The position numbers and the translations under genes were made by a program. DNA of 64,000 bases from Microbacterium sp. Leaf320. Its GTDB lineage: Bacteria > Actinomycetota > Actinomycetes > Actinomycetales > Microbacteriaceae. The stretch covers positions 212,539-276,538 of the forward strand of contig NZ_LMOD01000002.1 of NCBI RefSeq assembly GCF_001423485.1, written 5' to 3'. Positions 1-7,683 of the stretch are shown in pieces. The notes beneath the pieces were generated by a model. It was not told where the DNA came from. It did not search any database and was given only the letters and a program-made list of their open reading frames with translations. Each line of letters opens with the position of its first letter. Within the stretch, counting starts at the first letter, position 1.

Positions 1-1
1 C

Positions 2-541
2 ACGTCGCCTGGAGCGATCTCGGCACGGTCGAAAAGGACCGCCGGTATCTATGCCGCCGCGCTTCTGGCTGTCAGCGCCGTCCTTCTTGCGCTGTACGCG
101 TGGGTCGCGGCCACAGAGGGACTCAGTCGACGCCTCTCCTACAACCTTGGCGCTGCGCTCGCGCTCGTCGGCGTCGGATACGCGATCTGGCGCCTGATCG
201 TTGCACTGCGCTCGATCGACTTGCTGTTCGATGCTCGCGGGCTGACCGCCACGGCACCGCTCTTCCGCAGCCGCACCCTGGACTGGGACGCGATCGACCA
301 TGCGGTCGGCGATCGCAAGCACCTCTCCCTCACGCTCTCATCCGGGGAGGTGCTCGTACTCGACACCCGGCTCCAGCGCACGGATCACACCGTTCTCGTC
401 GAGCTGATCGACCGGTGCGCACAGCATCCCGTCGCCCGCGAGCGGATCGGCGATGTGATCCTCGGCGATCTGCTGCTCGATGCGGCGCCCGACGGCACGG
501 AGCCCGTTGGACCGAGCGGAACCGCGCCCGCTGAGCGGTGA
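2..541 (+). CDS. Membrane PH-domain-like protein, 5' end cut by window edge
   Basis: The frame is open from the first bases of the window and stops with TGA at 539-541, so the start lies upstream. The visible part has two hydrophobic segments (roughly the first 25 codons after a basic stretch, then a second after a short loop), followed by about 100 residues with the pattern of the bacterial PH-like domain (LLFDARGL, then APLFRSRTLDWDAI). This layout of two membrane helices plus a cytoplasmic PH-like domain is common in small actinobacterial membrane proteins of unknown role. The last 15 residues are Pro/Gly/Ala rich and probably disordered. No function can be assigned. Confidence 0.6.
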   Translation, partial: TSPGAISARSKRTAGIYAAALLAVSAVLLALYAWVAATEGLSRRLSYNLGAALALVGVGYAIWRLIVALRSIDLLFDARGLTATAPLFRSRTLDWDAIDHAVGDRKHLSLTLSSGEVLVLDTRLQRTDHTVLVELIDRCAQHPVARERIGDVILGDLLLDAAPDGTEPVGPSGTAPAER

Positions 542-575
542 GCCCTCGCCGCCGCCTCCGGACATGGACGGGCGT

Positions 576-686
576 GCGGGGCCAATTGCGCATCGCGCGG
601 TCGAGCGGGGTCAAGCGCATCGCGCGGTTGAGCGGGGCCAGTTGCGCATCGCGGACGGGCGAATCGGATGCGGAACTGACCCCGCA
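576..686. repeat. Three imperfect tandem repeats plus one inverted copy
   Basis: Direct copies of a 27-29 nt unit lie at about 576-604, 605-631 and 632-654, each starting GCGGGG(C/T)CA and continuing (TT)GCGCATCGCG. A further related copy is in inverted orientation at about 661-686, read on the minus strand as GCGGGGTCAGTTCCGCATC. The block occupies the gap between the PH-domain gene and the cold-shock gene and has no open frame of its own. Confidence 0.6.
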
Positions 687-732
687 CCGGCCCTCGAACA
701 GGCATCCGCGCGAAGACCCCGGGGCATGCAGA

Positions 733-766
733 AAGCCGGCCGGATCCGTGAGGATCCGGCCGGCTT
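733..766 (-). terminator. Hairpin terminator of the cold-shock gene
   Basis: A perfect 15-bp stem, AAGCCGGCCGGATCC (733-747) and its complement (752-766), closes a GTGA loop. It lies 18 nt past the stop of the cold-shock gene on the minus strand. There is no clear U tract, as is common in high-GC actinobacteria. Confidence 0.75.
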
Positions 767-784
767 CAGGAAGTCAGCGCGCGC

Positions 785-988
785 TCAGAGAGCGCGGATG
801 TTCGCAGCCTGCATGCCCTTGGGGCCACGCTCAGCGTCGAATTCGACCTTCTGGTTCTCGCGGAGCTCCTTGAAACCGGAGCCGGCGATTGCCGAGTAGT
901 GGGCGAAAAGGTCGTCCGTGCCGTCATCGGGAGCGATGAAGCCGAAGCCCTTTTCCGCGTTGAACCATTTCACAGTGCCAGTGGCCAT
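785..988 (-). CDS. cspA: Cold-shock protein (CspA family)
   Basis: A 67-residue single CSD-fold protein, the usual length for the family. It starts [10 protein letters not shown] and carries RNP1 (KGFGFIAP) and an RNP2-like LFAHYSAI segment. These proteins bind single-stranded nucleic acid and act as RNA chaperones, in cold shock or constitutively. The start at 988 is set by homology, because the open frame runs on upstream without family similarity. A purine-rich stretch (GAAAGTAGAAAAC) lies just upstream. It is monocistronic, with a strong hairpin behind the stop. Many actinobacteria have several paralogues, so cold induction cannot be inferred. Confidence 0.93.
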   Translation of the reverse strand: MATGTVKWFNAEKGFGFIAPDDGTDDLFAHYSAIAGSGFKELRENQKVEFDAERGPKGMQAANIRAL

Positions 989-1065
989 GTGTTTTCTACT
1001 TTCTGTTTTCAAACGGCCGCTTGCGCGGCCCGCGCCGTGACGGAACGTCCGACATACGCGCGTCC

Positions 1066-3951
1066 TCAACGTACCACGGCAGGCTGACCGCTGGCTCCGA
1101 ACTCCGACTTCTGCTGCAGGACGGCCGCTTCTGTGCGCGTGCTGACACCGAGCTTTCGCAGTACGGCCGATACGTGGACGCTCACCGTCTTCGCGCTGAT
1201 GAAGAGCCGCTCACCGATCTGTCGGTTGCTGAGACCCTCGACGATCAGTTCGAGAACCTGCCTCTCCCGCGCGGTAAGCGGATCGGATTCCGCGACGGCA
1301 CGGGATGAATCGGATGCTGCAGCGAGGCCAGACGCGGAGGCGAACGCCCCGACGGCCTGTGTGAGCGGAACATGCCCGAGCCGTTCGGCCTCACCGAGCG
1401 CGTGGGCGAGCACGGCGGCGGCCTCGGCTCGCTCGCCCGCGTCGACGAGCAGGCGAGCGAGCTCGAGCCGTGTCGTCACCCGGAACGTCACGGGCACGTC
1501 GTCGTCGTCCGCGAGGTCGACAGCAGCGCGCATCGCAGGGATCGACGGCGAGAGCAGCGCTTCGAGGATCATCCCCCACCGGTCGCCCTGCAGCGGGGCG
1601 GGCTGCGCGTGCCACGCTTCCCGCACATCGCCGATGGCCTCTGCGACGTCGACGCCCGATGCCCGGAGCTCGGCGATCATGCGTCCGGCCTCGAGCAGAA
1701 GACGGCGCTGGTGGAGGAACACGGGGCCGGCGTCCGCCAGCATCGCTCTCACTTCGGCGAGCGCTCGCGCGTGATCGCCCCGCCCTTCGGCGACGGCGAC
1801 GCGCATCATGACCTCGTCGTACCAGATCTGTCGTTCGACGCGTCCGGTCTCTTCGAACGACGGATGCCATTCGCGCAGTATCTCGGCCGCCTGCTCGTGC
1901 CGACCTCGCCACGACAGCACGCGCACGCGCGTCATCGTGGAGTACATGTGCGAGATGCGCAGCGTCCGCTGCGAGAGCTCGCGCGCCAGCATCCCCTCGA
2001 CGCGGTCGATCTCGCCCATCTCGAGAAGGGGCACCGCCATGTTCTGCGTCATCAGCGCACCGGTCGTGCGCTCGACACCGAACGCCCGCGCCGGGGCGAG
2101 GCCGTCTTCAGCGACCTGCACCGCGTCGCGGTAGCGCCCGAGAAGCCCCAGCAGATCGGAGTAGTTCACCCGATACCGCATCTCGGCGTTCGTGCCCTTC
2201 GCCAGCCGCAGGGCGAGTGCGTACTCCCGATGCCCGGCCTCGAGATCGCCGAGGTGCGCGCGGGCGCCGCCCCGGACGTTCGCGGCGATCGATGCTTCAT
2301 CATCGGCCCCCGCTCGAACCGCACGCTCTCCCGCCTCGATCGCCAGCGTGATCGCCTGATCGAGATGCCCGGCGATCATGTATCTGCTCGCCAGCTGATT
2401 GAGGATCGATGCGCGGAGCCGATCGTCGTCGACCCTGCCGTCGAGCACCTCGAGCGACTCATGAAGCAGCGCGATCGAGCCTTCGCGCCCGAGATTCATC
2501 ACGTAGTAGGCCTTGTCGCGCAGCAGCCTCGCATGCGTGCGCGGATCGACCGTCGCGGGATCGACCTCGTCGAGGGCGACGTTGACCACGGCCAGCGCCC
2601 TCTCACCGTCTCCGGCGTTGCGCAGCACCGAGCCGAGGGTGCGCAGCAGCTCGAAGCGCTCGATGTCGACGACGCTCTCGGCGTCGGGCACCTGGATCCA
2701 CAGATCGAGCGCGAGCTCGCCGAATCGGGCGGCGCTCGCGAAGGCGAATCGCGACTTGGCGTCGAGCATGGCGGTGACGGCCGCGGCGAGCGCACGACGG
2801 TCGTCTTGCGCGAGCTGCCAGTGGTAGGCGAGCGCGGCGGGATCTCCGCTGTCGGTGCCGGTGCAGTTCTCTTCGAGCGTCTCGGCGTACGCCCTGTGCA
2901 GGCGCGCGCGCTCACCGGGGAGCAGGTCGTCGTGCACGGCTTCGCGCAGCAGCGCATGCCGGAATCGGTAGTCGTCGTCGACCACGACGAGGATGCCGCT
3001 GAGCGTCGCCTCGCGGATGCCCTCGTCGAGTCGCGCCTCCGGAAGGCCCGCGAGCCGAGTGACGAGCGGATGCGTGAGCGGACGCTCGGCGCCCGACACG
3101 ACGTGCACGACGCGCCTCGCATCGTCGCCGAGCCGGTCGAATCGGGCGAGCAGGAGGTCTCGCAGACTGCCGGGGAGGGGACCTGTCGAGCAGCCGGCGA
3201 TCTCCTCGACGAAGAACGGCACGCCCTCTGCCCGCTCCTGGATGCGCTCGAGAGCGGTGTCGCTGAGCGGCTCTCCGGTGATCGACTCGGCGAGCTGTCG
3301 CACGGATGCCGTGTCGAGCCTCTCGACCGTGACCCGCTCGAGAAGGCGCGCACGAGTGGACTCGCCGATGAACCGGCTCACGGCATCGCCCCGGCGCACG
3401 TCGTCGGTGCGGCAGGTGAGGACGAGCAGGATGCGGCCCCGTGCCAGCGTGCGCAGCAGGAAGGAGAGGAGCGCGAGGGTCGACTCGTCGGCCCAGTGCA
3501 GGTCTTCGACGACCAGCACCTGCGGGGCGAGCTCTGCGGCGGCCTCGATGAGCGACGCGATCGCGTCGCGCAGGCGATCGGGGCTGGTCTGCGACCGGTC
3601 GGTCGGATTGAGCTCGGGCAGCAGCATGCCCAGCGCCTCGACGCCGACACCGAGCTGGTCGCGCACGCGATCGGCGCCCATGAGCGCGACGATCGAGCGG
3701 AGGATGCCGGTCAGCGGTCCGAACGGAGTGCGTGATGCCCCGAGGTCGAGGCACCAGCCGACATGGACGTCGGCGCGGTTCGCCACCTCGGCCCCGAACT
3801 CGCGCAGCAGGCGCGACTTGCCGATGCCCGCCTCGCCCTCGACCAGAACGGCGACGGGGATTCCCTCGACCACCTGGTCGAAGAACCCGCGCACGATCGC
3901 GAGCTCGGCTTCACGGCCGACCATCGTGGCGCTGGGAGCGGACGGGGGCAT
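1066..3951 (-). CDS. LuxR-family transcriptional regulator with AAA ATPase domain (LAL/MalT-like)
   Basis: About 961 residues. The N-terminal ATPase module has Walker A GEAGIGKS (39-46) and Walker B with [10 protein letters not shown] (146-155). A long helical middle region of TPR-like character follows, and a C-terminal LuxR/GerE helix-turn-helix fills about 890-950 ([20 protein letters not shown]). This is the architecture of large ATP-binding LuxR regulators, which are ATP-dependent activators with unknown ligands in most cases. The ATG at 3951 ([16 protein letters not shown]) is chosen because VGRE is the normal beginning of the ATPase domain; the frame continues upstream without similarity. 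It lies 68 nt downstream of a small gene on the same strand and may be cotranscribed with it. Target genes are not evident. Confidence 0.88.
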   Translation of the reverse strand: MPPSAPSATMVGREAELAIVRGFFDQVVEGIPVAVLVEGEAGIGKSRLLREFGAEVANRADVHVGWCLDLGASRTPFGPLTGILRSIVALMGADRVRDQLGVGVEALGMLLPELNPTDRSQTSPDRLRDAIASLIEAAAELAPQVLVVEDLHWADESTLALLSFLLRTLARGRILLVLTCRTDDVRRGDAVSRFIGESTRARLLERVTVERLDTASVRQLAESITGEPLSDTALERIQERAEGVPFFVEEIAGCSTGPLPGSLRDLLLARFDRLGDDARRVVHVVSGAERPLTHPLVTRLAGLPEARLDEGIREATLSGILVVVDDDYRFRHALLREAVHDDLLPGERARLHRAYAETLEENCTGTDSGDPAALAYHWQLAQDDRRALAAAVTAMLDAKSRFAFASAARFGELALDLWIQVPDAESVVDIERFELLRTLGSVLRNAGDGERALAVVNVALDEVDPATVDPRTHARLLRDKAYYVMNLGREGSIALLHESLEVLDGRVDDDRLRASILNQLASRYMIAGHLDQAITLAIEAGERAVRAGADDEASIAANVRGGARAHLGDLEAGHREYALALRLAKGTNAEMRYRVNYSDLLGLLGRYRDAVQVAEDGLAPARAFGVERTTGALMTQNMAVPLLEMGEIDRVEGMLARELSQRTLRISHMYSTMTRVRVLSWRGRHEQAAEILREWHPSFEETGRVERQIWYDEVMMRVAVAEGRGDHARALAEVRAMLADAGPVFLHQRRLLLEAGRMIAELRASGVDVAEAIGDVREAWHAQPAPLQGDRWGMILEALLSPSIPAMRAAVDLADDDDVPVTFRVTTRLELARLLVDAGERAEAAAVLAHALGEAERLGHVPLTQAVGAFASASGLAAASDSSRAVAESDPLTARERQVLELIVEGLSNRQIGERLFISAKTVSVHVSAVLRKLGVSTRTEAAVLQQKSEFGASGQPAVVR

Positions 3952-4019
3952 GGATTCATCGTCCCACCCCCGTCCGACATTCAGGGCGCTCCACGCGTCT
4001 GCTGTCGGCAGAGCAGAGC

Positions 4020-4271
4020 TCACCGGGCTGCGGCCGGTTCGCACCCTGCGGCGGCCCGGCGGTCGGCGAGTGCGGAGGCATCCGTCGTGGCGGCGCGTGC
4101 ACCGGTGATGGCGCGCAGCATCCGCTGTCCTGCTCGTCGGACCGGGCCGGCGGCGCGGGGGACGATCTGGTCGGCGTGCTCGGCGATGAAGCGACGGCGC
4201 TCGGCCGCCTGCTGGATCCGCTCCTGCTCGTACTCGGTCACCGTGTAGGCGAGATAGGGGTGCTCGTACAT
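4020..4271 (-). CDS. Small conserved hypothetical protein
   Basis: An 83-residue soluble protein beginning MYEHPYLAYTVTEYEQERI, with a charged helical N-terminal half and an Ala/Arg-rich tail. A good ribosome binding site (GAGGAG, 6 nt before the ATG at 4271) supports the start. It lies just upstream of the large LuxR regulator on the same strand. I recognise the type from Microbacteriaceae but know no function. Confidence 0.65.
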   Translation of the reverse strand: MYEHPYLAYTVTEYEQERIQQAAERRRFIAEHADQIVPRAAGPVRRAGQRMLRAITGARAATTDASALADRRAAAGCEPAAAR

Positions 4272-4430
4272 GACATCTCCTCGTTTGGGATGTCCCTACA
4301 CTCCGCTCTGAGGTGCCCCTCCGGCATCGGGAGGATGCCCTATCTTTGCGCCCCCGACCGCCCCGGCGCACAGCACGAGGCCCGAACGACAGCGGGGACT
4401 ACCACCGTTCGGGCCTCTCACCTGGGTGCG

Positions 4431-4886
4431 TCAGGCGTCTACGTCACCGCGCCACGCACCGGTCTCGGCGCCGCGCTTCTCCATGAACTCCTTGAAGTTC
4501 TTCAGGTCCTTCTTCACCGCGTGCGAGCCTGCGCCCACGAGGGAGCCGACCTTCTCGAGGAAGCCTTCGGGCTCCCAGTCGATCTGCACGGTCACGCGGG
4601 TCGTGAGGTCCTCGATCTTGTGGAACGTCACGACACCGGCATGCTCCGTGTCGCCGCCGACGCTCTTCCACGCCACCCGCTCATCAGGATGCTGCTCGGT
4701 GATCTCGGCGTCGAACTCACGTGTCGCGCCGCCCACCTTCACGGTCCAGCGGTTGTGGGTGTCGTCGATCTGGACGATGGACTCGACCTCGTCGAGGAAC
4801 TCGGGGAAGCTCTCGAACTGGGTCCACTGGTTGTAGGCGACGTCGATCGGAACGTGGACGTCGATGGTCTCGATGATCTGCACCAT
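4431..4886 (-). CDS. SRPBCC family protein (polyketide cyclase/dehydrase-like)
   Basis: 151 residues with the START/Bet v 1-type fold: an opening strand MVQIIETIDVHVPIDVAYNQ, a WTQFESFPEF helix, strands, and a long C-terminal helix (GFLEKVGSLVGAGSHAVKKDL). Members bind hydrophobic ligands or act as cyclases; no active-site signature allows a reaction to be named. The ATG at 4886 is chosen for its GAGGAG ribosome binding site, although the frame is open further upstream. It is divergent from the FUSC-type gene, and both promoters must lie in 4887-5003. Confidence 0.85.
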   Translation of the reverse strand: MVQIIETIDVHVPIDVAYNQWTQFESFPEFLDEVESIVQIDDTHNRWTVKVGGATREFDAEITEQHPDERVAWKSVGGDTEHAGVVTFHKIEDLTTRVTVQIDWEPEGFLEKVGSLVGAGSHAVKKDLKNFKEFMEKRGAETGAWRGDVDA

Positions 4887-5003
4887 GTGATGCTCCTCAC
4901 TGCTCGTCTTGTGATCCATCCCATTCAGCGCGGGTCCCCGAGTGTTGGCGACGGGGTTGACATCGGCGATGAGCAGGGGAGCTTCCCGAGTAGCGTTGTG
5001 CGC

Positions 5004-6038
5004 ATGCGCATCCATGCCGCGATCCGCGCCTCGAAGCGCTCGCCCCTGCTGCAGGTGGTGAAGTCCGCCGCGGCGACGATCGCCGCGTGGCTGCTCGCGG
5101 GCTGGGTCGTTCCGGGGCAGCTGCCCGTGTTCGCCGCGATCGCCGCGCTGCTGGTCGTGCAGCCCAGCGTCAACCAGTCGCTGTCGAAGGCGCTGGAGCG
5201 CAGCATCGGCGTGATCGTCGGGGTCGTGATCGCCGTCGCACTCGGCCTGCTGCTCGGTTCGCCCAGCTGGATCGTGCTGCTCGCCATCGTCGTGGCCATG
5301 CTCGTCGCATGGGCGTTCCGTGCCACCCCGGGCACCGGCAACCAGGTCGCGATCTCGGCGATGCTCGTGCTCGCCCTCGGTTCGACACCCGACTATGCCC
5401 TGGCCCGCATCGTCGAGACCCTGATCGGCGTCGCGATCGGCATCGTCGTCAACGCCCTGATCGTGCCGCCCGTGCTCGTCGCGCCCGCCCGGCGCGACCT
5501 CGGTCTGCTCGGCGCAGAGCTCGCCGCGAGCCTCGACCGTCTCGCCGACGCCCTGCCCGAGCCGCAGACGCCGGCGAAGCTGCAGGAGATCATGCTCGAG
5601 GCGCGGCTGCTACGCCCGATGAAGGATGCCGCAGAGGCGTCGATCGAAGCCGGTGAGGAGTCGCTCACCCTCAACCCGCGCCGCTCGACACATCGTGAGG
5701 AGCTCGTCGAGATGCGCGCTCTGCTCGAGCGCCTCTCACCCATCGTGACGCAGACCATCGGCATGACCCGCGCGTATTTCGACCACTACGACGACTCGAT
5801 CGGTCAGGAGCCGGCGGTCACCGCGATCGCCGAGCAGCTGCGACGCGCCGGCCATGACGTGCGCCTCGCGGTGCAGATCGCCGACGTCTCGCCCGAGCCC
5901 GACACGCTGACCTCGGCCATCCCGGCGCTCACAGCACCTCTCGTGATCCGGCCTCCGTCGTCGACGCACTGGATCTTGATCGGATCGCTGATGGAAGACC
6001 TGCGGCGCATCCGCGGGGAGCTCGTCGAAGAGGAGTGA
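5004..6038 (+). CDS. FUSC-family membrane protein (aromatic acid exporter type)
   Basis: About 344 residues. The N-terminal ~165 residues hold several hydrophobic helices (AAATIAAWLLAGW, VFAAIAALLVVQPSVNQSL, IGVIVGVVIAVALGLLLG, IVLLAIVVAMLVAWAF) typical of the fusaric-acid-resistance/YccS-like family. The rest is a soluble helical domain. A role in efflux of small aromatic acids or in envelope stress is known for some relatives but cannot be shown here. The ATG at 5004 is chosen (an in-frame GTG at 4998 is an alternative), since translation upstream of it has no family features. It is divergent from the SRPBCC gene. Confidence 0.8.
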   Translation: MRIHAAIRASKRSPLLQVVKSAAATIAAWLLAGWVVPGQLPVFAAIAALLVVQPSVNQSLSKALERSIGVIVGVVIAVALGLLLGSPSWIVLLAIVVAMLVAWAFRATPGTGNQVAISAMLVLALGSTPDYALARIVETLIGVAIGIVVNALIVPPVLVAPARRDLGLLGAELAASLDRLADALPEPQTPAKLQEIMLEARLLRPMKDAAEASIEAGEESLTLNPRRSTHREELVEMRALLERLSPIVTQTIGMTRAYFDHYDDSIGQEPAVTAIAEQLRRAGHDVRLAVQIADVSPEPDTLTSAIPALTAPLVIRPPSSTHWILIGSLMEDLRRIRGELVEEE

Positions 6039-6127
6039 GCGCGGCTCCGGTGTCAGTCCTCGTCGGGGTCGTCGGCGAGCACGTCGCCCTCGTCGTCGGA
6101 GGCGGGGTCGAGGCCTACCCTGGAGGC

Positions 6128-6796
6128 ATGTCTGACATGACCGTCGCCGAAGCACTGGCCGAGCTGGCCGCGATCGAGGATCCGAAGATGCGCGCCGCGA
6201 ACGAGAAGCGCGGCGACGACCACGGCATGAACCTCAGCCGGCTGCGCGGCGTGGCCAAGCGCGTCAAGACCGATCAGCCCCTCGCGAAGGAGCTGTGGGC
6301 GACGGGCGACACCGGTGCTCGTCTGCTCGCCCTGCTCGTCTGCAAGCCCCGCGAGTTCACCGCCGACGAGCTCGACGCGATGCTGCGACAGACGCACGCG
6401 CCCAAGGTCAACGATTGGTTCGTCAACTACGTCGCCAAGAAGACGCCGCTCGCCGAAGAGCTGCGTCTGCGCTGGTTCGACGATTCCGACCCGACGGTCG
6501 CCGCCGCGGCGTGGTCGCTCACGACCGTGCGCGTCGCGAAGGACGCCGACGGCCTCGACCTCGATCACCTGCTCGACCTGATCGAGCGCGACCTGCAGGA
6601 TGCTCCGAAGCGCCTGCAGTGGTCGATGAACGAGACGCTCGCGAACATCGGCATCTTCCACCCCGAGCTGCGCGCGAGGGCGCTGGAGATCGGCGACCGC
6701 CTGCAGGTGCTCGCCGACTACCCGACCGCGCCGGGCTGCACCTCTCCGTTCGCCCCGATCTGGATCGGCGAGATCGTGCGGCGGCGCGAGGGCTGA
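6128..6796 (+). CDS. DNA alkylation repair protein (AlkD-like HEAT repeat)
   Basis: About 222 residues made almost wholly of helical HEAT-like repeats, for example LRLRWFDDSDPTVAAAAWSL and the closing SPFAPIWIGEIVRRR. It resembles AlkD-type glycosylases that remove positively charged alkylated bases. I did not confirm the catalytic Asp and Trp pair, so repair activity is inferred from the fold. GGAGG at 6122-6126 lies only 1 nt before the ATG at 6128 but 10 nt before an in-frame ATG at 6137 (MTVAEALAEL), so the shorter start is a real alternative. The purine phosphorylase gene follows 46 nt later on the same strand. Confidence 0.7.
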   Translation: MSDMTVAEALAELAAIEDPKMRAANEKRGDDHGMNLSRLRGVAKRVKTDQPLAKELWATGDTGARLLALLVCKPREFTADELDAMLRQTHAPKVNDWFVNYVAKKTPLAEELRLRWFDDSDPTVAAAAWSLTTVRVAKDADGLDLDHLLDLIERDLQDAPKRLQWSMNETLANIGIFHPELRARALEIGDRLQVLADYPTAPGCTSPFAPIWIGEIVRRREG

Positions 6797-6842
6797 GCAT
6801 CCTCACCGGTTGCCTCATCAGTGGCGTCAGTACGCTGAATCC

Positions 6843-7556
6843 ATGAGCACGCACATCGCCGCACAGCCCGGTCAGATCGCCCCCGTCGTCCTGTTCCCGG
6901 GCGACCCGCTGCGGGCGAAGTGGATCGCCGAGACCTTCCTCGACGATGCCGAGCTCTACTCCGAGACCCGCGGGATGCTGGGCTACACCGGCACCTGGGA
7001 GGGCCACCGCGTGTCCGTTCAGGGTTCGGGCATGGGCCAGCCGTCGATGGCGATCTACGCGAACGAGCTGTTCGAGGAGTACGACGTGCAGACCATCGTG
7101 CGCGTCGGCTCGTGCGGCGCTCTGACCGAGAAGCTGAAGGTGCGCGACATCATCATCGCCAACGGCGCCTGCACCGATTCGGGGATCAACCGCGTGCGTT
7201 TCCACGGTCTCGACTACGCTCCCGTCGCGGACTTCGGCCTGCTGCGTGCCGCCGTCGAGGCGAGCGAGGCCGAGCCCCTGGACTCGGCCGTGCACGTGGG
7301 TCTGCTCTTCTCGAGCGACCAGTTCTACAGCACCCGCCCCGAGCTGACCGAGCCGTTCGTGCAGCACGGCGCCCTCGGCGTCGAGATGGAGGCGGCAGGC
7401 CTCTACACGCTCGCCGCGTACTACGGCCGTCGGGCCCTCGCCATCTGCACCGTGTCCGACCACATCGTCACGGGCGAGCAGACCACCGCCCAGGAGCGCG
7501 AGCAGACCTTCGGCGACATGATCCGCATCGCCCTGCGCGCCGCGACCTCGGTCTGA
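6843..7556 (+). CDS. deoD: Purine nucleoside phosphorylase, DeoD type
   Basis: A 237-residue protein of normal length for the hexameric PNP-I family. Characteristic segments are LFPGDPLRAKWIAE (phosphate-site loop), MGQPSMAIYANEL, RVGSCGAL, GVEMEAAGLYTLAA (ribose-binding Glu-Met-Glu) and CTVSDHIVTGE (catalytic Asp). It cleaves purine (deoxy)nucleosides with phosphate to free base and (deoxy)ribose 1-phosphate for cytoplasmic salvage. The start at 6843 (MSTHIAAQPG) matches the family. The inverted repeat at 7565-7639 just behind the stop may serve as its terminator. Confidence 0.95.
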   Translation: MSTHIAAQPGQIAPVVLFPGDPLRAKWIAETFLDDAELYSETRGMLGYTGTWEGHRVSVQGSGMGQPSMAIYANELFEEYDVQTIVRVGSCGALTEKLKVRDIIIANGACTDSGINRVRFHGLDYAPVADFGLLRAAVEASEAEPLDSAVHVGLLFSSDQFYSTRPELTEPFVQHGALGVEMEAAGLYTLAAYYGRRALAICTVSDHIVTGEQTTAQEREQTFGDMIRIALRAATSV

Positions 7557-7564
7557 GTCGTTCA

Positions 7565-7639
7565 GTATTCAGCATGAGATCGCGCTGATCGCTCGAATCA
7601 TCCGTTCTCGACCGCATCCGGCGGTTCCATGCTGAATAC
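7565..7639. repeat. Inverted-repeat element, copy 1 (ATTCAGCATGA family)
   Basis: GTATTCAGCATG at 7565-7576 is perfectly inverted as CATGCTGAATAC at 7628-7639, separated by 51 nt. The core ATTCAGCATGA recurs in the element at 23633-23720, also between genes. It may also act as a transcription end signal for deoD. Confidence 0.55.
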
Positions 7640-7683
7640 GGAGCGCGGATAGCTCGGGCCGAAGGTGGGATGATCGACAGACC

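Noticed and set aside
1372..3735. A 787-codon open frame antisense to the LuxR/LAL regulator
   Set aside because: Its translation is Arg/His/Asp rich without any family motif. High-GC coding bias keeps the opposite frames free of stops, and the minus-strand gene has complete ATPase and HTH motifs.
6039..6127. Short minus-strand acidic peptide ending DEGDVLADDPDED
   Set aside because: It looks like a natural protein tail, but no start codon with a ribosome binding site opens this frame within the gap.
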